Positions 1-10,229 of a DNA stretch of 64,000 bases are shown here, one piece after another; position 1 is the stretch's first letter, and every line of letters begins with the position of its first letter. The stretch spans positions 682,001 to 746,000 of the forward strand of contig NC_010602.1 in NCBI RefSeq assembly GCF_000017685.1. Reading direction: 5' to 3'. The stretch is from Leptospira biflexa serovar Patoc strain 'Patoc 1 (Paris)' (GTDB lineage Bacteria; Spirochaetota; Leptospiria; Leptospirales; Leptospiraceae). A model generated the notes under the pieces. The model worked only from the letters and a program-made list of their open reading frames with translations. It ran no database searches and was not told the origin of the DNA. The translations under genes and the position numbers were made by a program.

Positions 1-229
1 CAGCCACGGCATTGGTCAGCGCTTCATCAGCGGCGAGCTCGATTTGTATGATGTTATCGAAGCTAAATCCATTATCTAACAAAGTTCGTTTGAGTTCCTG
101 TCGGAACTGTTTGACAGAAGACATATCGGGAGGTAAAAACATGGCGTACGAACCCGGTGATGGGCTTAACAGATAGGGAATCACTTCAGATGGTGCTGTC
201 AATGGCCGCCTTTTCCTCTCTCTCATCAT
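1..229 (-). CDS. Anti-sigma-type serine kinase / GHKL ATPase (partial, N-terminus only)
   Basis: The reading frame begins at ATG 229 and runs off the left edge, so only the first 76 residues are present. A segment near the edge reads IELAADEALTNAV, the N-box helix typical of RsbW/SpoIIAB-like GHKL kinases, in which Glu and Asn bind Mg-ATP. Known members of this family phosphorylate an anti-anti-sigma factor or sequester a sigma factor in partner-switching pathways. The start is uncertain because a second ATG follows directly at 226. The gene lies 66 bases downstream of gltX on the same strand. The same window holds a PP2C (RsbU-like) phosphatase at 40.2-42 kb, but any link between them is inference. 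The family is fairly secure; the specific partner is unknown. Confidence 0.7.
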   Translation of the reverse strand, partial: MMRERKRRPLTAPSEVIPYLLSPSPGSYAMFLPPDMSSVKQFRQELKRTLLDNGFSFDNIIQIELAADEALTNAVA

Positions 230-295
230 ATTACACGATGCGAAGTGAGAAAAAAAGTCAAAAATACCCGAAAACCGAACGAATCTGTAAAAAAT

Positions 296-1849
296 TTACC
301 TAAGCGAAATGCCTAAGATGCCCGCCAATTGTTCCATCCGTTTGACCATCTTTTCCTGACCGAGTAGGCTAAAGAGAATCGGAAGCTCCAATCCATGGGA
401 TTTCCCAGTTGTGATGGCTCGGATCGGCATAAAAAGAGTTCGTCCCTTTTCTCCCGTGATTTCGCCCACTTTTGCCATGGATTCCTTATAGGCATCTGGA
501 GTGGTAAGTGAGCTCTCCTTGACAATGCGGTAAAACTCTGCGACCACTTCCTTCCCTTTGCCTTCGAGCACCAATTGTTTGGCTTCATCGTTTTCAAAGG
601 ACAGGTTTTCCAAAAAGAATTCCTCAATATAAGGAGGGGCTTGGATGAGTCGGTCCAAATACACACGTACCGAATCTAAGATGGAAAGGAGTTGTGGGTT
701 CTCTCCTGACTTGAAGGCTTCCGGAATTTGGCAGTCTTTTAAAAAAGGTTCTAATGCTTTGCCAAGGGTTTCAATTTTTGTGTCACGGATGTATTTGTTC
801 GACATCCAATTGAGTTTGGATTTAGGGTTTAGGTATTCGGCAAGACCAAGGATCGTGAGTTTATTAAAATCAACGGATTCTTTTTCTTCTTCTTTTAGTT
901 TTTTGAAGACATCAAAGGTAGCAGGGGACTTCGAGCAGCGTTCCACATCAAAAACAGAACACAACTCTTCATCACTCATGTATTCTTTGCCGTCAGGAGA
1001 AGTCCAACCAAGAAGAGCCATATAGTTTCGCATGGTTTCGCTGGAGTAACCTAAATCACGGAAGGCAAGAACGGAAGTGGCACCGGCACGTTTGGAAAGT
1101 TTTTTTCCATCAGTGCCTACAATTTCACTGGCATGAGCAAATCTTGGGAGTGGGAATCCAAATGCTTCAAAGATTAAAATTTGTCTAGGAGTGTTAGAGA
1201 GATGGCCCACACCACGAATCACGTGTGTGATCTTCATCAACGCATCATCGATCACCACAGCATAGTTATATGAAGGAAATCCATCCGATTTGACTATGAT
1301 AAAATCACCAATGAGTTTGGATTCAAATTTCACTTTCCCTTGGATCATATCATCTACGATGACAATTTTGTGTGGTGTTTTGAATCGAACCGTAAAGGGA
1401 ATTTTTTTCTCGAGTTGGGAACCTATTTCTGCATCGGACAGATCAGAACATTTTCCATCATAGATGTAAGGAATTCCCATGGCGTCGGCTTGTTTTTTTT
1501 TGCCTTCGAGTTCTTCCGCTGTACAAAAACAACGGTATGCTTTTTTTTCTTGGATCAGTTTGTCAGTGTATTCTTTGTAGATGTGAATTCGTTCTGATTG
1601 CGTGTACGGTCCGTTGGGTCCACCCACACCAGGACCTTCGTCCCATTCCATACCCAACCATTTAAGAGATTCTAAAATGATTTTAAAAGATGCTTCCGTG
1701 GATCTGTCTTGGTCAGTATCTTCGATGCGTAGTAAAAATTTTCCCTTTTTGGCCTTGGCATACAAATAATTGAATAAGGCAGTCCTTGCTCCTCCTACAT
1801 GAAGGAATCCGGAGGGGGATGGGGCAAAACGGGTACGAACTTCTGTCAT
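296..1849 (-). CDS. gltX: Glutamyl-tRNA synthetase
   Basis: Cytosolic class I aminoacyl-tRNA synthetase that charges tRNA(Glu) with glutamate. The 517-residue length is normal for bacterial GluRS. The N-terminus carries the signature [18 protein letters not shown] with the HIGH-type box HVGG at residues 17-20. The second ATP-binding motif KLSKR is at 250-254. Cys107, Cys109 and Cys134 match the zinc-binding insertion seen in many bacterial GluRS proteins. The loop usually read as GEDH or GDDH is here GVGH (about residues 213-216), a small departure in an otherwise standard enzyme. The start ATG overlaps the stop of the upstream lipoprotein by 4 bases (ATGA), suggesting translational coupling. 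I cannot tell whether the enzyme is discriminating or non-discriminating. Confidence 0.96.
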
Positions 1850-2718
1850 TTCATTTCCTCTTTGAGTAAAAAATCTCCCATTCGTTTATAACCAAATGGT
1901 TCCTTAGTTTTGGTTGTGAGACCATTGGTATAGGGAGGAACAAAGTATAATTGTAGGTTGTTTTCTTTAAAAATGGGTTTGAAAAACAGTTTGTCGGGTT
2001 CTGTTTCGTTCCACTCAAAACTCAATTGGTGGTAATCATAATGAGTCGAAGTATGTTCTGTAACAACTGTTTGGTTGTTAATTTTAGTGTATGTACTCGA
2101 AGAAGTGAAAAATTGATTAGATCCAAGATTGTGAGACCATCGATTTTCTCCACCAATTTCAGAACGATTGCCTTCTTCCAGAAGTGTGGCTGTATCGCCA
2201 CTCAACTCAAATATTTCCAATTCATCAATGGATGATTTGTTTTCTTTATATGCAATTTGATTTTGAAGGAGTGATTCAATTGTATCACCTTTGGTTTCTT
2301 TAAAAAACGAGTCTTTGTAGACAAAGATGATTTTTTTTTCAGACTTATCTCTTTGGAATTTTCCAACCTTTCGGTTCCAAATGAGTTTGTAGGATTCTAC
2401 TGTTTCATTCCCAAACTCAGAATTGATTTTTGTGATAAAACTTGGATCATACGCAATGAAACTAAACTCGATTTTTTCCACATATCCCGTGGATTTTCCT
2501 GGTTCCCATTGGATACATCGGTAGTGCGCAGAGCCATCACGAAAGAAAGTCGTATTCATTTTTCTTGGTGATTTGAGAAAGAGAATTGAGGCTGGGATTT
2601 CAGACTTTGGGTCTCTCGAAAGGAGAGAATTTAGGTTTTGGCAACTCCATCCAGAAAAAAAAATCAAGAACCAGATAAGCCAATGAAAACGGGAGTATTC
2701 TTGAGTTTGTGGGGACAT
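1846..2718 (-). CDS. Putative lipoprotein, unknown function
   Basis: A 290-residue protein that I do not recognise. The N-terminus has a hydrophobic stretch ([14 protein letters not shown]) ending in a plausible spirochaetal lipobox with Cys26 as the lipidated residue, so it is probably anchored in the periplasm or outer membrane. The rest is hydrophilic and contains many Lys, Glu and Ser residues with no motif I can name. It is the first gene of a two-gene unit with gltX, overlapping it by 4 bases. The upstream region (2719-2783) is shared with the divergent topoisomerase genes, so promoters for both directions must sit there. Confidence 0.75.
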
Positions 2719-2783
2719 AGATAGGTGCGTATCGCCAGTCTAAAAAGGGAAAACCGCTTGACAAGTCAATTCATCGCACCCCT

Positions 2784-4169
2784 GTGTCATTTGGAACCAT
2801 GAAGAACGAAGAACAGTATCCGAAACGCCCCTTTGAAGACCAAGTAAACGACGACCAAAGGAAATACTCCCGATATGTGTGCGATTCGAGAGCCATACCG
2901 CAAGAAATTGATGGCCTAAAGCCTGTTCAGCGACGAATTCTATGGGCTATGTGGAATTCAGATGCAAGAAACCGTCATACAAAAACAGTAAAAGTCGCGG
3001 GGCTTGCGATGGGATACCATCCACATGGAGACAGATCCATCCAAGATGCTCTTTCCCAAATGGCACAAGACTTTGCCTTTGCGAATAATTATCCTTTGGT
3101 ACATGGAGAAGGAACTTTTGGTGATGTCCTTGATCCCAATGCAATTGCATCCCCTCGTTATACAGAAGTCAAACTTTCTGACTTTGCAAAAGACTTAGGT
3201 TTTTTTGAAAGTTTGCCTGACATTGATTATGTAAAAAACTACGATGAAACAGAAGACGAACCCATTCATTTTGTAGGAAAGGTTCCTGTCGTTTTACTCA
3301 ATAACATCCAAGGGATTGCAACGGGTTTCCGTTGTTTTATTCCAGCTCATAAACTGAGTGATGTGATCGAATCCCAAGTCACTTATTTAAAAACTGGTAA
3401 ACCAAAAAAGATCACTCCATGGTACAAAGGGTACGGTGGAGAAGTGAAATTGTCAAAAAATGACAATGGAAACACTGTGATGTCCACCACATTCGGATTC
3501 AAAAAAGAAGACGGGAAATTGTATCTTGTTGATTCTCCGATGAATTGGAACCGAGAAAAAGTGGTGAACTACTTAGATGATTTGATTGAAAGAAAAGACA
3601 ATTGGTTGAAAGACTACGTGGACCATTCCAGCCAAACCTTCAAAATCGAACTCATTGCTAAAAAAGGCGAAGAACCATCCGAAAAAGAAATTAAAGAACT
3701 TTTTACCAAAGAAAACAATGAAGTGCTTACAATCAACGTCATCACTCACGAAGGAAAACTTCGTAACTTTGGTCCAGAAGAGATCATCAAACGGTTTTGT
3801 GATTTCCGTAAAACCCATCTCATCCGTCGTTTCAAACGATTGGCGGGACTTGAAAAAGAAAAAATTGATCGAAACTCAGAACTCATTCGCTTCATCAAAG
3901 AAAGATGGAACGAAAAAGTAACAGGGATTAAATCCAAAAAAGAATTTGAAGATAAGTTAAAAGCAGCCAAGTTCGTCTACTTCGAATGGTTGAGTTCCAT
4001 TCCCGTTTATAGAATGACTTTGGAAGAAGTTCGTAAATGCGAAGATGCGATCGTGGAAGCAAAAACCAAATACACCGAATACACAACCTTACAAAAAGAT
4101 GATAAAAAACTCACTGGTTTTATGACCGATGAGTTAGATGAACTGAAGAAAAAATGGGATCCGAAATAA
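2784..4169 (+). CDS. Type IIA DNA topoisomerase subunit A (short ParC/GyrA-like)
   Basis: Breakage-reunion subunit of a type II topoisomerase. The winged-helix active site reads [10 protein letters not shown], and Tyr126 (Tyr121 if translation begins at ATG 2799) is the catalytic tyrosine that attaches to DNA, with the usual Arg before it. Other family signatures are [15 protein letters not shown] and [10 protein letters not shown]. At 461 residues it is about half the size of GyrA or ParC: it stops after the coiled-coil tower region and has no C-terminal beta-pinwheel repeats. That compact build is reminiscent of phage T4 gp52. The GTG at 2784 is the longest start; ATG 2799 is equally plausible. 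The B subunit follows after 6 bases. Which topological reaction it carries out is not evident from sequence. Confidence 0.9.
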   Translation: MSFGTMKNEEQYPKRPFEDQVNDDQRKYSRYVCDSRAIPQEIDGLKPVQRRILWAMWNSDARNRHTKTVKVAGLAMGYHPHGDRSIQDALSQMAQDFAFANNYPLVHGEGTFGDVLDPNAIASPRYTEVKLSDFAKDLGFFESLPDIDYVKNYDETEDEPIHFVGKVPVVLLNNIQGIATGFRCFIPAHKLSDVIESQVTYLKTGKPKKITPWYKGYGGEVKLSKNDNGNTVMSTTFGFKKEDGKLYLVDSPMNWNREKVVNYLDDLIERKDNWLKDYVDHSSQTFKIELIAKKGEEPSEKEIKELFTKENNEVLTINVITHEGKLRNFGPEEIIKRFCDFRKTHLIRRFKRLAGLEKEKIDRNSELIRFIKERWNEKVTGIKSKKEFEDKLKAAKFVYFEWLSSIPVYRMTLEEVRKCEDAIVEAKTKYTEYTTLQKDDKKLTGFMTDELDELKKKWDPK

Positions 4170-4175
4170 ATATCT

Positions 4176-6302
4176 ATGGCTCAAAAAACTGAAAAAACCT
4201 CAGGAAATTCGCGAAATTTTAAAAAATTATCTCACGTAGAACACGTTCGCATGCGGACAGGGATGTGGCTTGGCCAAAACTCTTTGTCTACCTTTGAACA
4301 ACATTTTTTCAAAAGAGACAATGCCGGAACGTACGAAGTGTCCCATGAGGAACTATCAGACATTCCAGCTAAAATCAAATGTTTAGATGAAGCTTGTATG
4401 AACTGCGTGGATGAATATCGCAAAAACCTAAACGATAAAGCCATTCCCGAAAAAGACAAAATGAACAAACTCATCGTTCAATTGTCTACAGATCGCAAAC
4501 GAGTGACCATCCAAGACAATGGTCGTGGAATTCCTGCCGACAATGCGGAAGGGGTTTACCTCCACTTGATGTATGGAGAAAACTTTGATGATTTAGCGAA
4601 AGAAGACCACGTAGCAGGACAAAATGGTGTGGGGATCTCACTCGTTCGTATGGTCTCTTCTTTCTTTCGAGTCAAAACCATCAATGGTGGCAAAGCATAC
4701 AAAAAGATGTTTAGCATCCATGATGATGTAAAAAAAGTCATTCGCAGTTTCAAACTTTCAAAAGAAGATACAGAACGTGTTCACTTATATTATGATGAAC
4801 ATGGAACCTTTGTGGATTGTCCTTTGCTTTCCGCAGACCAAATCAAACAACTAAAAGCACCTTGCGACAAAACAGGGATGACCGCCGTTGTAGAAACAGC
4901 CAAAAAAGAAGACCACGGGACTACGGTGGAATTTGAACTCAATTCTGCATACTTTAACAACCTGGATACTTCCTTTAACATCAACTTGGTGAAACAATAC
5001 TTACAAGACATCGCAATGTCTAATCCTGGTTTGGAAGTGGTTTTTATCCACAAAACAGGGAAAGAAAAGTATAAATTCAAAAAAGGTTTTGATGAGATTT
5101 TTAGTAACTCTGAGATGGTTTACTATAAATTAGATTATTCTGATAAGGCTTCCGCTTCACAAATCCATATGGATACGTATGTGGTTGTGGGCCAAAACAA
5201 AAACCTAACTTGGGTAAACTCAATTTTTTGCCCTCAAGGTGGATCTGCCATTGAGTATTTGGAAAACAGGCTTTGTGATGAGATCCGTAAAAAATCTCAA
5301 ATTGTCAGTTTAGAAAAAAAACTGAATACACAATGCACTCGTAATGATGTCAGAAGTTGTTTTCACATGTATGTGAACCTTCGGATCCTAAACCCTCGCT
5401 TTAAATCCCAGGACAAGTCTTATCTCATCAATGATTTGAATGAAGACATCCGTAAGTCCGTTGACAAACATTTGGACAAACTTTTGAAAAAAACTGGCCT
5501 CATCGAAGAAATTAAGATGGTGATGGAGCGCAGAACCCAGATGAAACAGCTCGAGGATGCGCAGAAAGGCCTCCGTAAGGCGTCCCGGAACAATATCCCT
5601 AAGCTGATGCCTCCGACAGGCAAACCAAACGATCCAGGCCGAATTCTCTTCGTAGCAGAAGGGGACTCGGCGATTGCGGGACTACGTCCAGCAAGGAATC
5701 CTAAATTACACGGACTTTTCCCACTTCGAGGGAAACCACTCAATTGTAAAGGGATGTCTCTTGCCAAGGCATTACAAAACGAAGAGATGAAAAACATCGT
5801 CGCCATTGTGGGCCTTCCTCTGGACCAAAAAGTAAAGTCCATTGATGAACTGAACTATGACAAAATTAGTATCATCACCGATGCGGATTTTGACGGGTAT
5901 GCAATTCGTTCCCTAATGTTATCTTTCTTTTACGAGTATTGGCCAGAGCTCTTTGAGTTAGGTTTTATAAATATCTCTGCGGCACCATTGTATGAAGTGG
6001 ATGTGAAGTGGAAAGATGCCAAAAAAGAAACTGTTTTCTGTATTGATGACTCCGACTACGACAAGTTAGTTGCACGAGTCAACAAACAAGGTGCGGAAAT
6101 CACTCGTAAAAAACGGAACAAAGGACTTGGAGAAACAGGGAAAGAAGCCATGAAGTATGCTGTGGATCATTGTATGACCACGATCACCATTGGTAACAAA
6201 AAAACTGCCAAAACCACCCAAGACTTATGGTTCCATAAAGATTATGCAGAAAAACGTAGGGAAGCCATTTCCGAATACTCGATGAGTGTGATCCAAGACT
6301 AA
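4176..6302 (+). CDS. Type IIA DNA topoisomerase subunit B (ParE/GyrB-like ATPase)
   Basis: ATPase and Toprim subunit partnering the gene just upstream (6-base gap). The GHKL ATPase has Glu72 and Asn76 in the N-box, DNGRGIP at 114-120 and GQNGVG at 148-153. The Toprim domain has EGDSA at 495-499, PLRGK shortly after, and DADFDG at 569-574 supplying the metal-binding acidic residues. The transducer QTK loop appears as Gln412-Asp413-Lys414, so the Thr is replaced. Its 708 residues are longer than typical ParE. The GyrB/ParE families usually read EGDSAGG and DADVDG; here both are altered. The sequence is clearly divergent and I cannot say whether it is closer to topo IV, phage or eukaryotic enzymes. 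A stretch near 5520-5700 is noticeably richer in GC than the rest. Confidence 0.9.
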   Translation: MAQKTEKTSGNSRNFKKLSHVEHVRMRTGMWLGQNSLSTFEQHFFKRDNAGTYEVSHEELSDIPAKIKCLDEACMNCVDEYRKNLNDKAIPEKDKMNKLIVQLSTDRKRVTIQDNGRGIPADNAEGVYLHLMYGENFDDLAKEDHVAGQNGVGISLVRMVSSFFRVKTINGGKAYKKMFSIHDDVKKVIRSFKLSKEDTERVHLYYDEHGTFVDCPLLSADQIKQLKAPCDKTGMTAVVETAKKEDHGTTVEFELNSAYFNNLDTSFNINLVKQYLQDIAMSNPGLEVVFIHKTGKEKYKFKKGFDEIFSNSEMVYYKLDYSDKASASQIHMDTYVVVGQNKNLTWVNSIFCPQGGSAIEYLENRLCDEIRKKSQIVSLEKKLNTQCTRNDVRSCFHMYVNLRILNPRFKSQDKSYLINDLNEDIRKSVDKHLDKLLKKTGLIEEIKMVMERRTQMKQLEDAQKGLRKASRNNIPKLMPPTGKPNDPGRILFVAEGDSAIAGLRPARNPKLHGLFPLRGKPLNCKGMSLAKALQNEEMKNIVAIVGLPLDQKVKSIDELNYDKISIITDADFDGYAIRSLMLSFFYEYWPELFELGFINISAAPLYEVDVKWKDAKKETVFCIDDSDYDKLVARVNKQGAEITRKKRNKGLGETGKEAMKYAVDHCMTTITIGNKKTAKTTQDLWFHKDYAEKRREAISEYSMSVIQD

Positions 6303-6392
6303 AACAGATTGCCACTCCTCTAGAATCGTTCCAACAAACAGAGTCCAGACGAAAGGACTCGATTGTTGTTCTTTCTCTTTTGCATAGCGATC

Positions 6393-6430
6393 ACTCCCCA
6401 ATCCGTAGGTTTGGGGAGTTTTGTTTTTTA
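6393..6430 (+). terminator. Rho-independent terminator after topoisomerase genes
   Basis: A 9-bp perfect stem (6393-6401 pairing with 6411-6419, arms actccccaa and ttggggagt) with a 9-base loop is followed by TTTGTTTTTT. It lies 90 bases after the subunit B stop. It also argues that the next gene starts downstream of it (ATG 6470) and not at an earlier in-frame ATG at 6380. Confidence 0.85.
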
Positions 6431-6469
6431 TGGGCTTGTTCCAGGATCGAATCCTTTTTTTCTTGGGGT

Positions 6470-8368
6470 ATGAAATCGAAGAAAGTGCAAAAGATTCATT
6501 CTCATCACAAAAAGGAAACCGAATCCTTACCAAAAATAAACCCTTCCCGAATTGAATCTGTAAAGGCCAAAGCCAAAACCAAATCTCCGAATCTCGATCC
6601 CATTTTCCCTTTCCGACTCATCTTTGTATTTTTTTTCACACTGCTTATCCAATGCCAAACCAGTGGAGATTCATCTCTTCCCCTCGCCACACAAAAGAAA
6701 AACCAAATCCATAAGGAAATTGTATCGAAATGGGAATCCCTTTCACCTTCATCGATCAAATCCTTAACCTATCTTTACATTATGGGAGATGGAGAAGTCC
6801 ATTCAGGTCAAATTGGGAATCAGACGGAAGGCAAAGTGGATCGTTTTAAAATTGGGAGCATTTCAAAACTATTCACAGGGATAGCGATCTTGCAGTTACA
6901 AGACTCCGGTAAACTCAAGTTAGATGATCCTGTATCCATTTATCTCCCTGAAATCAAAATGGTAAAACCAAAAATACAAGGTTACCGTGAAATCACCATC
7001 CGCGACCTTTTGACCCACCAGTCAGGCCTTCCTTCGGACTTGGCCAAGGGATTTTTTTTACCACCAGATGCCAAAGAAGAAACCATCTTAGAATCCTTTC
7101 GAGCTTTACCAAATTCTCTTGCCAGTATGGAACGAAATGAACCTGGAAAAATTCACTCCTATTCCAATTTAAGTTTTGGTCTTTTGGGGAATATCATTGA
7201 ACGCTCGTCAGGTGAACCGATCGAAGTTTATTTCCAAAAACATATCTTTGAAAAGGCGGGGATGAAACATACGACCTTACTTGAGTCCTTACCAAATTCC
7301 GAATTGATTTCTGGGTATTCCGGTTTGTTTTGGAAAACCCAAACCATCCGTCCTGTGATCCGCGATTTGACAGCGGGTTCCATATCGACAACGGGAGAAG
7401 ATATGGGTCTTTTTATGAAGGCATTTTTTAAGAGTAAAGAAAACAAAGGCCTTTTCAGTTCAGAGAGTTTTGAAGAATTCCACAGGTCACAACCTGGCCC
7501 CACCTCCAATTTTGACATGAAACTTGGGTTACCCGTTCTCAAAACAAGTTACGAAGCAGATGGCAAAATCATTTGGTTTTATGGACATTCCGGATCCTTG
7601 CCTCCATTTTTTGCTGACTTAATTTATGATCCCCAAACAGAAATTGTATCCTTTGTTGCTGGCAACACTCTTGGACTCCAAACTGGAAGTTTAAAAGAAA
7701 CCAACACAAAGGTGATGGAGCTATTATGGGAAGAAAGAATGGGGCTTCGTCCAGAACCAAGTCCGCTTCCTACACCACAAAACAAAGAATTAGTGAAAGG
7801 AGAGAATGGTTTTTACATCTCTCCTTTTGGAATCCATGAATACAAAGAGGGAACTCCACCTACTCTCAGTTTAACGGGGTTTGATCTGGGCCTTGTGGAA
7901 AGGGAAAAACGATATGGCATCGATTTGCGAGTGTTTTTTGGCCTCATTAAAATCAATGATCCTCAACTGAACGAAATTCGGATCGAATTTGAATCTTGGG
8001 AAGGGAATCCCATCTTTACATTGTATTCCAAAGGTTTGCCAAAAGGAACAGCCGGGATTGGTGTGAAATTTCTCCCAGACCATAAGTTCCCTGATTCCCA
8101 ATTTTTTGGAACCTTTGTGACAAAAGAACCCTATGCCATTGTTCCCAAACTCAAATTGGAAAAAGACAAACGTGGATTTCCGTTATTAACGATCTACTAT
8201 ATGTTAGGTGGAATGGAAAATACAATCCAAGTCCCTTGCCAATGGGAAGGAGGGAAAACTCTTCGTATTTTAGGCTATGGTAGGAATTTGGGGGAGCGGA
8301 TCGAACTTCGTGAAAAGGATGGAAAATCAATACTTTTGTATTCAGGTGGGGAGTATGAAAAGGATTGA
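6470..8368 (+). CDS. Lipoprotein beta-lactamase-family serine hydrolase
   Basis: Periplasmic, lipid-anchored member of the class C beta-lactamase / penicillin-binding-protein-like hydrolases. After a long Lys-rich leader, a hydrophobic run ends in LIQC, a lipobox. The serine nucleophile motif SxxK appears as SISK in the segment FKIGSISKLFTG, the second motif YxN as YSN in the segment HSYSNLSFG, and the HxG-type third motif as HSG in WFYGHSGSLPPF. The C-terminal 200 residues beyond the hydrolase fold form an extra domain without a recognisable motif. ATG 6470 is chosen because the preceding terminator hairpin (6393-6419) would otherwise lie inside the gene. The family includes esterases, D-aminopeptidases and DD-peptidases, so the substrate is open. 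Confidence 0.85.
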   Translation: MKSKKVQKIHSHHKKETESLPKINPSRIESVKAKAKTKSPNLDPIFPFRLIFVFFFTLLIQCQTSGDSSLPLATQKKNQIHKEIVSKWESLSPSSIKSLTYLYIMGDGEVHSGQIGNQTEGKVDRFKIGSISKLFTGIAILQLQDSGKLKLDDPVSIYLPEIKMVKPKIQGYREITIRDLLTHQSGLPSDLAKGFFLPPDAKEETILESFRALPNSLASMERNEPGKIHSYSNLSFGLLGNIIERSSGEPIEVYFQKHIFEKAGMKHTTLLESLPNSELISGYSGLFWKTQTIRPVIRDLTAGSISTTGEDMGLFMKAFFKSKENKGLFSSESFEEFHRSQPGPTSNFDMKLGLPVLKTSYEADGKIIWFYGHSGSLPPFFADLIYDPQTEIVSFVAGNTLGLQTGSLKETNTKVMELLWEERMGLRPEPSPLPTPQNKELVKGENGFYISPFGIHEYKEGTPPTLSLTGFDLGLVEREKRYGIDLRVFFGLIKINDPQLNEIRIEFESWEGNPIFTLYSKGLPKGTAGIGVKFLPDHKFPDSQFFGTFVTKEPYAIVPKLKLEKDKRGFPLLTIYYMLGGMENTIQVPCQWEGGKTLRILGYGRNLGERIELREKDGKSILLYSGGEYEKD

Positions 8369-8378
8369 ATATAAAAAA

Positions 8379-8400
8379 AGCGGAGAGTTTCATCTCCGCT
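8379..8400. terminator. Bidirectional terminator between convergent genes
   Basis: An 8-bp stem (8379-8386 with 8393-8400, arms agcggaga and tctccgct) and a 6-base loop. On the minus strand the stem is followed by a run of T, making it a good terminator for the lipoprotein genes at 8465-9334. On the plus strand the tract is weaker. It lies 10 bases after the plus-strand hydrolase stop. Confidence 0.8.
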
Positions 8401-8464
8401 TTCTCATTGATTGGAACCTCTTGTTTAGAACAAAAAGATTCGTTTCAACTAACGATTGGTATCG

Positions 8465-8926
8465 TTATTTTTTTGCTGTAACAGAAGGACCAGTTAAGTT
8501 TGCAGTTTTTCCTGAAACTGTGACACAAACATCCGGAAAGAGAAATCCGTCAACCTGTGTAGTTGTTTTCATTTCAAACAATACATCCCCATCGGTTTTC
8601 TTCAATGCACGGTGAATCGCCGCTGCTTTTACAGAATAGTTAGGAGAAGTTGCTTTATATGCATAATAAACCCCACTTGTAAATCCTGTTAGAAACCACT
8701 CAAAAAGTGAGAGTTCTGGCATTTCATCATTCATATTGATACCTTCATGATTGAACCAACCTAACTCATAGTTACAAGCTTTTGCAGATGTTTCTTGTCC
8801 AACATCGTAAGCTGCTGCAGCTAAAGGCAAAGTTGCTACTCCGGTTGAGTATCGAGAGGAGCTAGCAGTTTTACAGTTCATCATGATGAATGTAACTGAA
8901 AGTAGAACAACAATGATTTTTTTCAT
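8465..8926 (-). CDS. Small lipoprotein, paralogue of the upstream gene
   Basis: A 153-residue predicted lipoprotein: MKK start, short hydrophobic segment and lipobox MMNC with Cys18. A clear Shine-Dalgarno (AGGGAGAG) lies 5 bases ahead of the ATG. It shares layout and short blocks with the next gene upstream (8939-9334): a segment around Tyr in PLAAAAYDVGQETSAKAC matches ALAPADYTISGDTTGKSC, and both end in a CVTV block followed by TGP. The two are probably an ancient tandem duplication separated by 12 bases. Four cysteines, including the lipidated one, suggest a disulfide in the mature protein. The function is unknown. It resembles the many small lipoproteins that spirochaetes display on or under the outer membrane. 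Confidence 0.8.
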   Translation of the reverse strand: MKKIIVVLLSVTFIMMNCKTASSSRYSTGVATLPLAAAAYDVGQETSAKACNYELGWFNHEGINMNDEMPELSLFEWFLTGFTSGVYYAYKATSPNYSVKAAAIHRALKKTDGDVLFEMKTTTQVDGFLFPDVCVTVSGKTANLTGPSVTAKK

Positions 8927-8938
8927 GTGCGCTCTCCC

Positions 8939-9334
8939 TTATTTCACAGGGCCAGTTTTTAAAGTGACTGCTTTTGCCTTAACCGTAACACAAGTACTAG
9001 AAGCAATGAAGTAGTTTGTAGATTCATACTCAAATCTTGGGTTTACAAGGTAGTTTGCACCTTCTACTTTAGAAATTGCGTCAAAGATCGCTTGTTGTTG
9101 AAGTGGGTCTGGTGTGAAAGCAGTTGATACAAATCCACTTTTGTTTGTAATACCAGTAGGGAAAATTAAGAATCTTCCACCACAAGATTTACCAGTTGTG
9201 TCACCGCTGATTGTGTAGTCTGCAGGAGCAAGAGCTACTGTTTCAGTGTGTAAGCCAGGGAAAGTTTTTGTAGTTGATGAGCAATTAGCAACGAACGCTA
9301 CTGCTGCGATTAAAAAAAGTAAACTTTTTTTCAA
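8939..9334 (-). CDS. Small lipoprotein, tandem paralogue (TTG start)
   Basis: A 131-residue predicted lipoprotein with lipobox VANC followed by SSTTK. The start is TTG at 9334, supported by a strong GGAGGA site 7 bases upstream and a normal MKKSLLFLIAA-type signal sequence. It is homologous in layout to the downstream gene (8465-8926), sharing the Gly-Lys-Ser-Cys block and the C-terminal CVTV segment. Together they read as a two-gene operon ended by the hairpin at 8379-8400. I do not recognise a function. The next lipoprotein upstream (9394-10155) ends 59 bases before this gene and may be co-transcribed. Confidence 0.8.
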   Translation of the reverse strand: MKKSLLFLIAAVAFVANCSSTTKTFPGLHTETVALAPADYTISGDTTGKSCGGRFLIFPTGITNKSGFVSTAFTPDPLQQQAIFDAISKVEGANYLVNPRFEYESTNYFIASSTCVTVKAKAVTLKTGPVK

Positions 9335-9393
9335 GTTGAGTTCCTCCGAGAGACTAAGATTAGATACACGGTTATGAATCAGTCAAACAAATT

Positions 9394-10155
9394 CTAGATT
9401 TGTTCCCCAATTTCTTTCCAAATTTTTTGGAAGTTGCGAGTGCGGTCTAGGTAATTGTAGCGGTTATTCTGCAGTTCTTTTTGTTTTGATTCTAAACCTT
9501 CCACGTGTAAAACGGTCTTTGTTTCCATTTGGACCCAAACTAGCAAAAGTTTTGCTCTGACCCCTGCCATACAACCCCAGTCTTGCCCATTGAACCAACC
9601 GGCATTATGTGAGTAGGCGTATTGGATGATCGGAACCAGTAAAACCCCTTTTTTCCCTTTAAAATCAGCATTAGAAGAGACTGTCAGTTGTGGGATTTCG
9701 TTTGGGATATTGACATTGTCTGAACCCTCGTCTGCTACTTTGGTGAGATCCCTTTCAAACTGGATTTGGAATGATTTGGAAGGTTGGAATATGGTAAATT
9801 TCTGATAGGTTTTGAACTTGTTTGTCACGATGGATCGGACATAATTTACGGATTCCCCCTTAACCCCTGTTTCGTTTAGGAACTCGATTTGTTTGGTGAC
9901 CACTTGTTCCCCCCAAATCGTTTTTTCGCGCGCGATTCCCCCTGAAAAATTGAGATCCCCCACAAACAGGTTTTTGTTGAAGATTTCCTTTTTGTTTGTG
10001 ATGGGGATGAGGTCTTTTAAAAGAAAAATTTCTTCCGAAACAAAAAGTTCGGACTCGCCGAATGCTGGCAAACGGGTCAATGCAGAGCTTGCCGATCGGC
10101 AAGTCCAGAGAAAGGAAAGGAGAAGTAAAAGAAAAACAGGTCTTAGAGTGATCAT
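9394..10155 (-). CDS. Putative lipoprotein, unknown function
   Basis: About 253 residues from ATG 10155. The frame stays open further upstream, but this ATG sits directly before a textbook lipoprotein signal (MITLRPVFLLLLLSFLWTC), so the upstream extension is probably untranslated. The mature part holds several beta-strand-like segments and a Gly/Trp-rich patch (NAGWFNGQDWGC) resembling, in composition only, the NYELGWFNHEG patch of the lipoprotein at 8465-8926. It may therefore belong to the same broader lipoprotein family. It diverges from the DUF4105 gene that starts at 10230, so the 74 bases between them must hold both promoters. No enzymatic motif is visible. Confidence 0.7.
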   Translation of the reverse strand: MITLRPVFLLLLLSFLWTCRSASSALTRLPAFGESELFVSEEIFLLKDLIPITNKKEIFNKNLFVGDLNFSGGIAREKTIWGEQVVTKQIEFLNETGVKGESVNYVRSIVTNKFKTYQKFTIFQPSKSFQIQFERDLTKVADEGSDNVNIPNEIPQLTVSSNADFKGKKGVLLVPIIQYAYSHNAGWFNGQDWGCMAGVRAKLLLVWVQMETKTVLHVEGLESKQKELQNNRYNYLDRTRNFQKIWKEIGEQI

Positions 10156-10229
10156 TTCTGCTATTTCTATGCCGATGGACGGAATCAAAAAGCATTTTTT
10201 CATTTTGGCCTCTTCGGGAATTCTGACTT

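Noticed and set aside
2758..2790. TTGACA ahead of the topoisomerase operon as a sigma-70 promoter
   Set aside because: No -10-like sequence lies 16-18 bases downstream of 2758-2763, so I did not list it as a promoter.
6380..6469. Upstream in-frame start for the beta-lactamase-family gene (ATG 6380)
   Set aside because: It would place the terminator hairpin at 6393-6419 within the coding region, and the extra N-terminus has no signal character. ATG 6470 is preferred.
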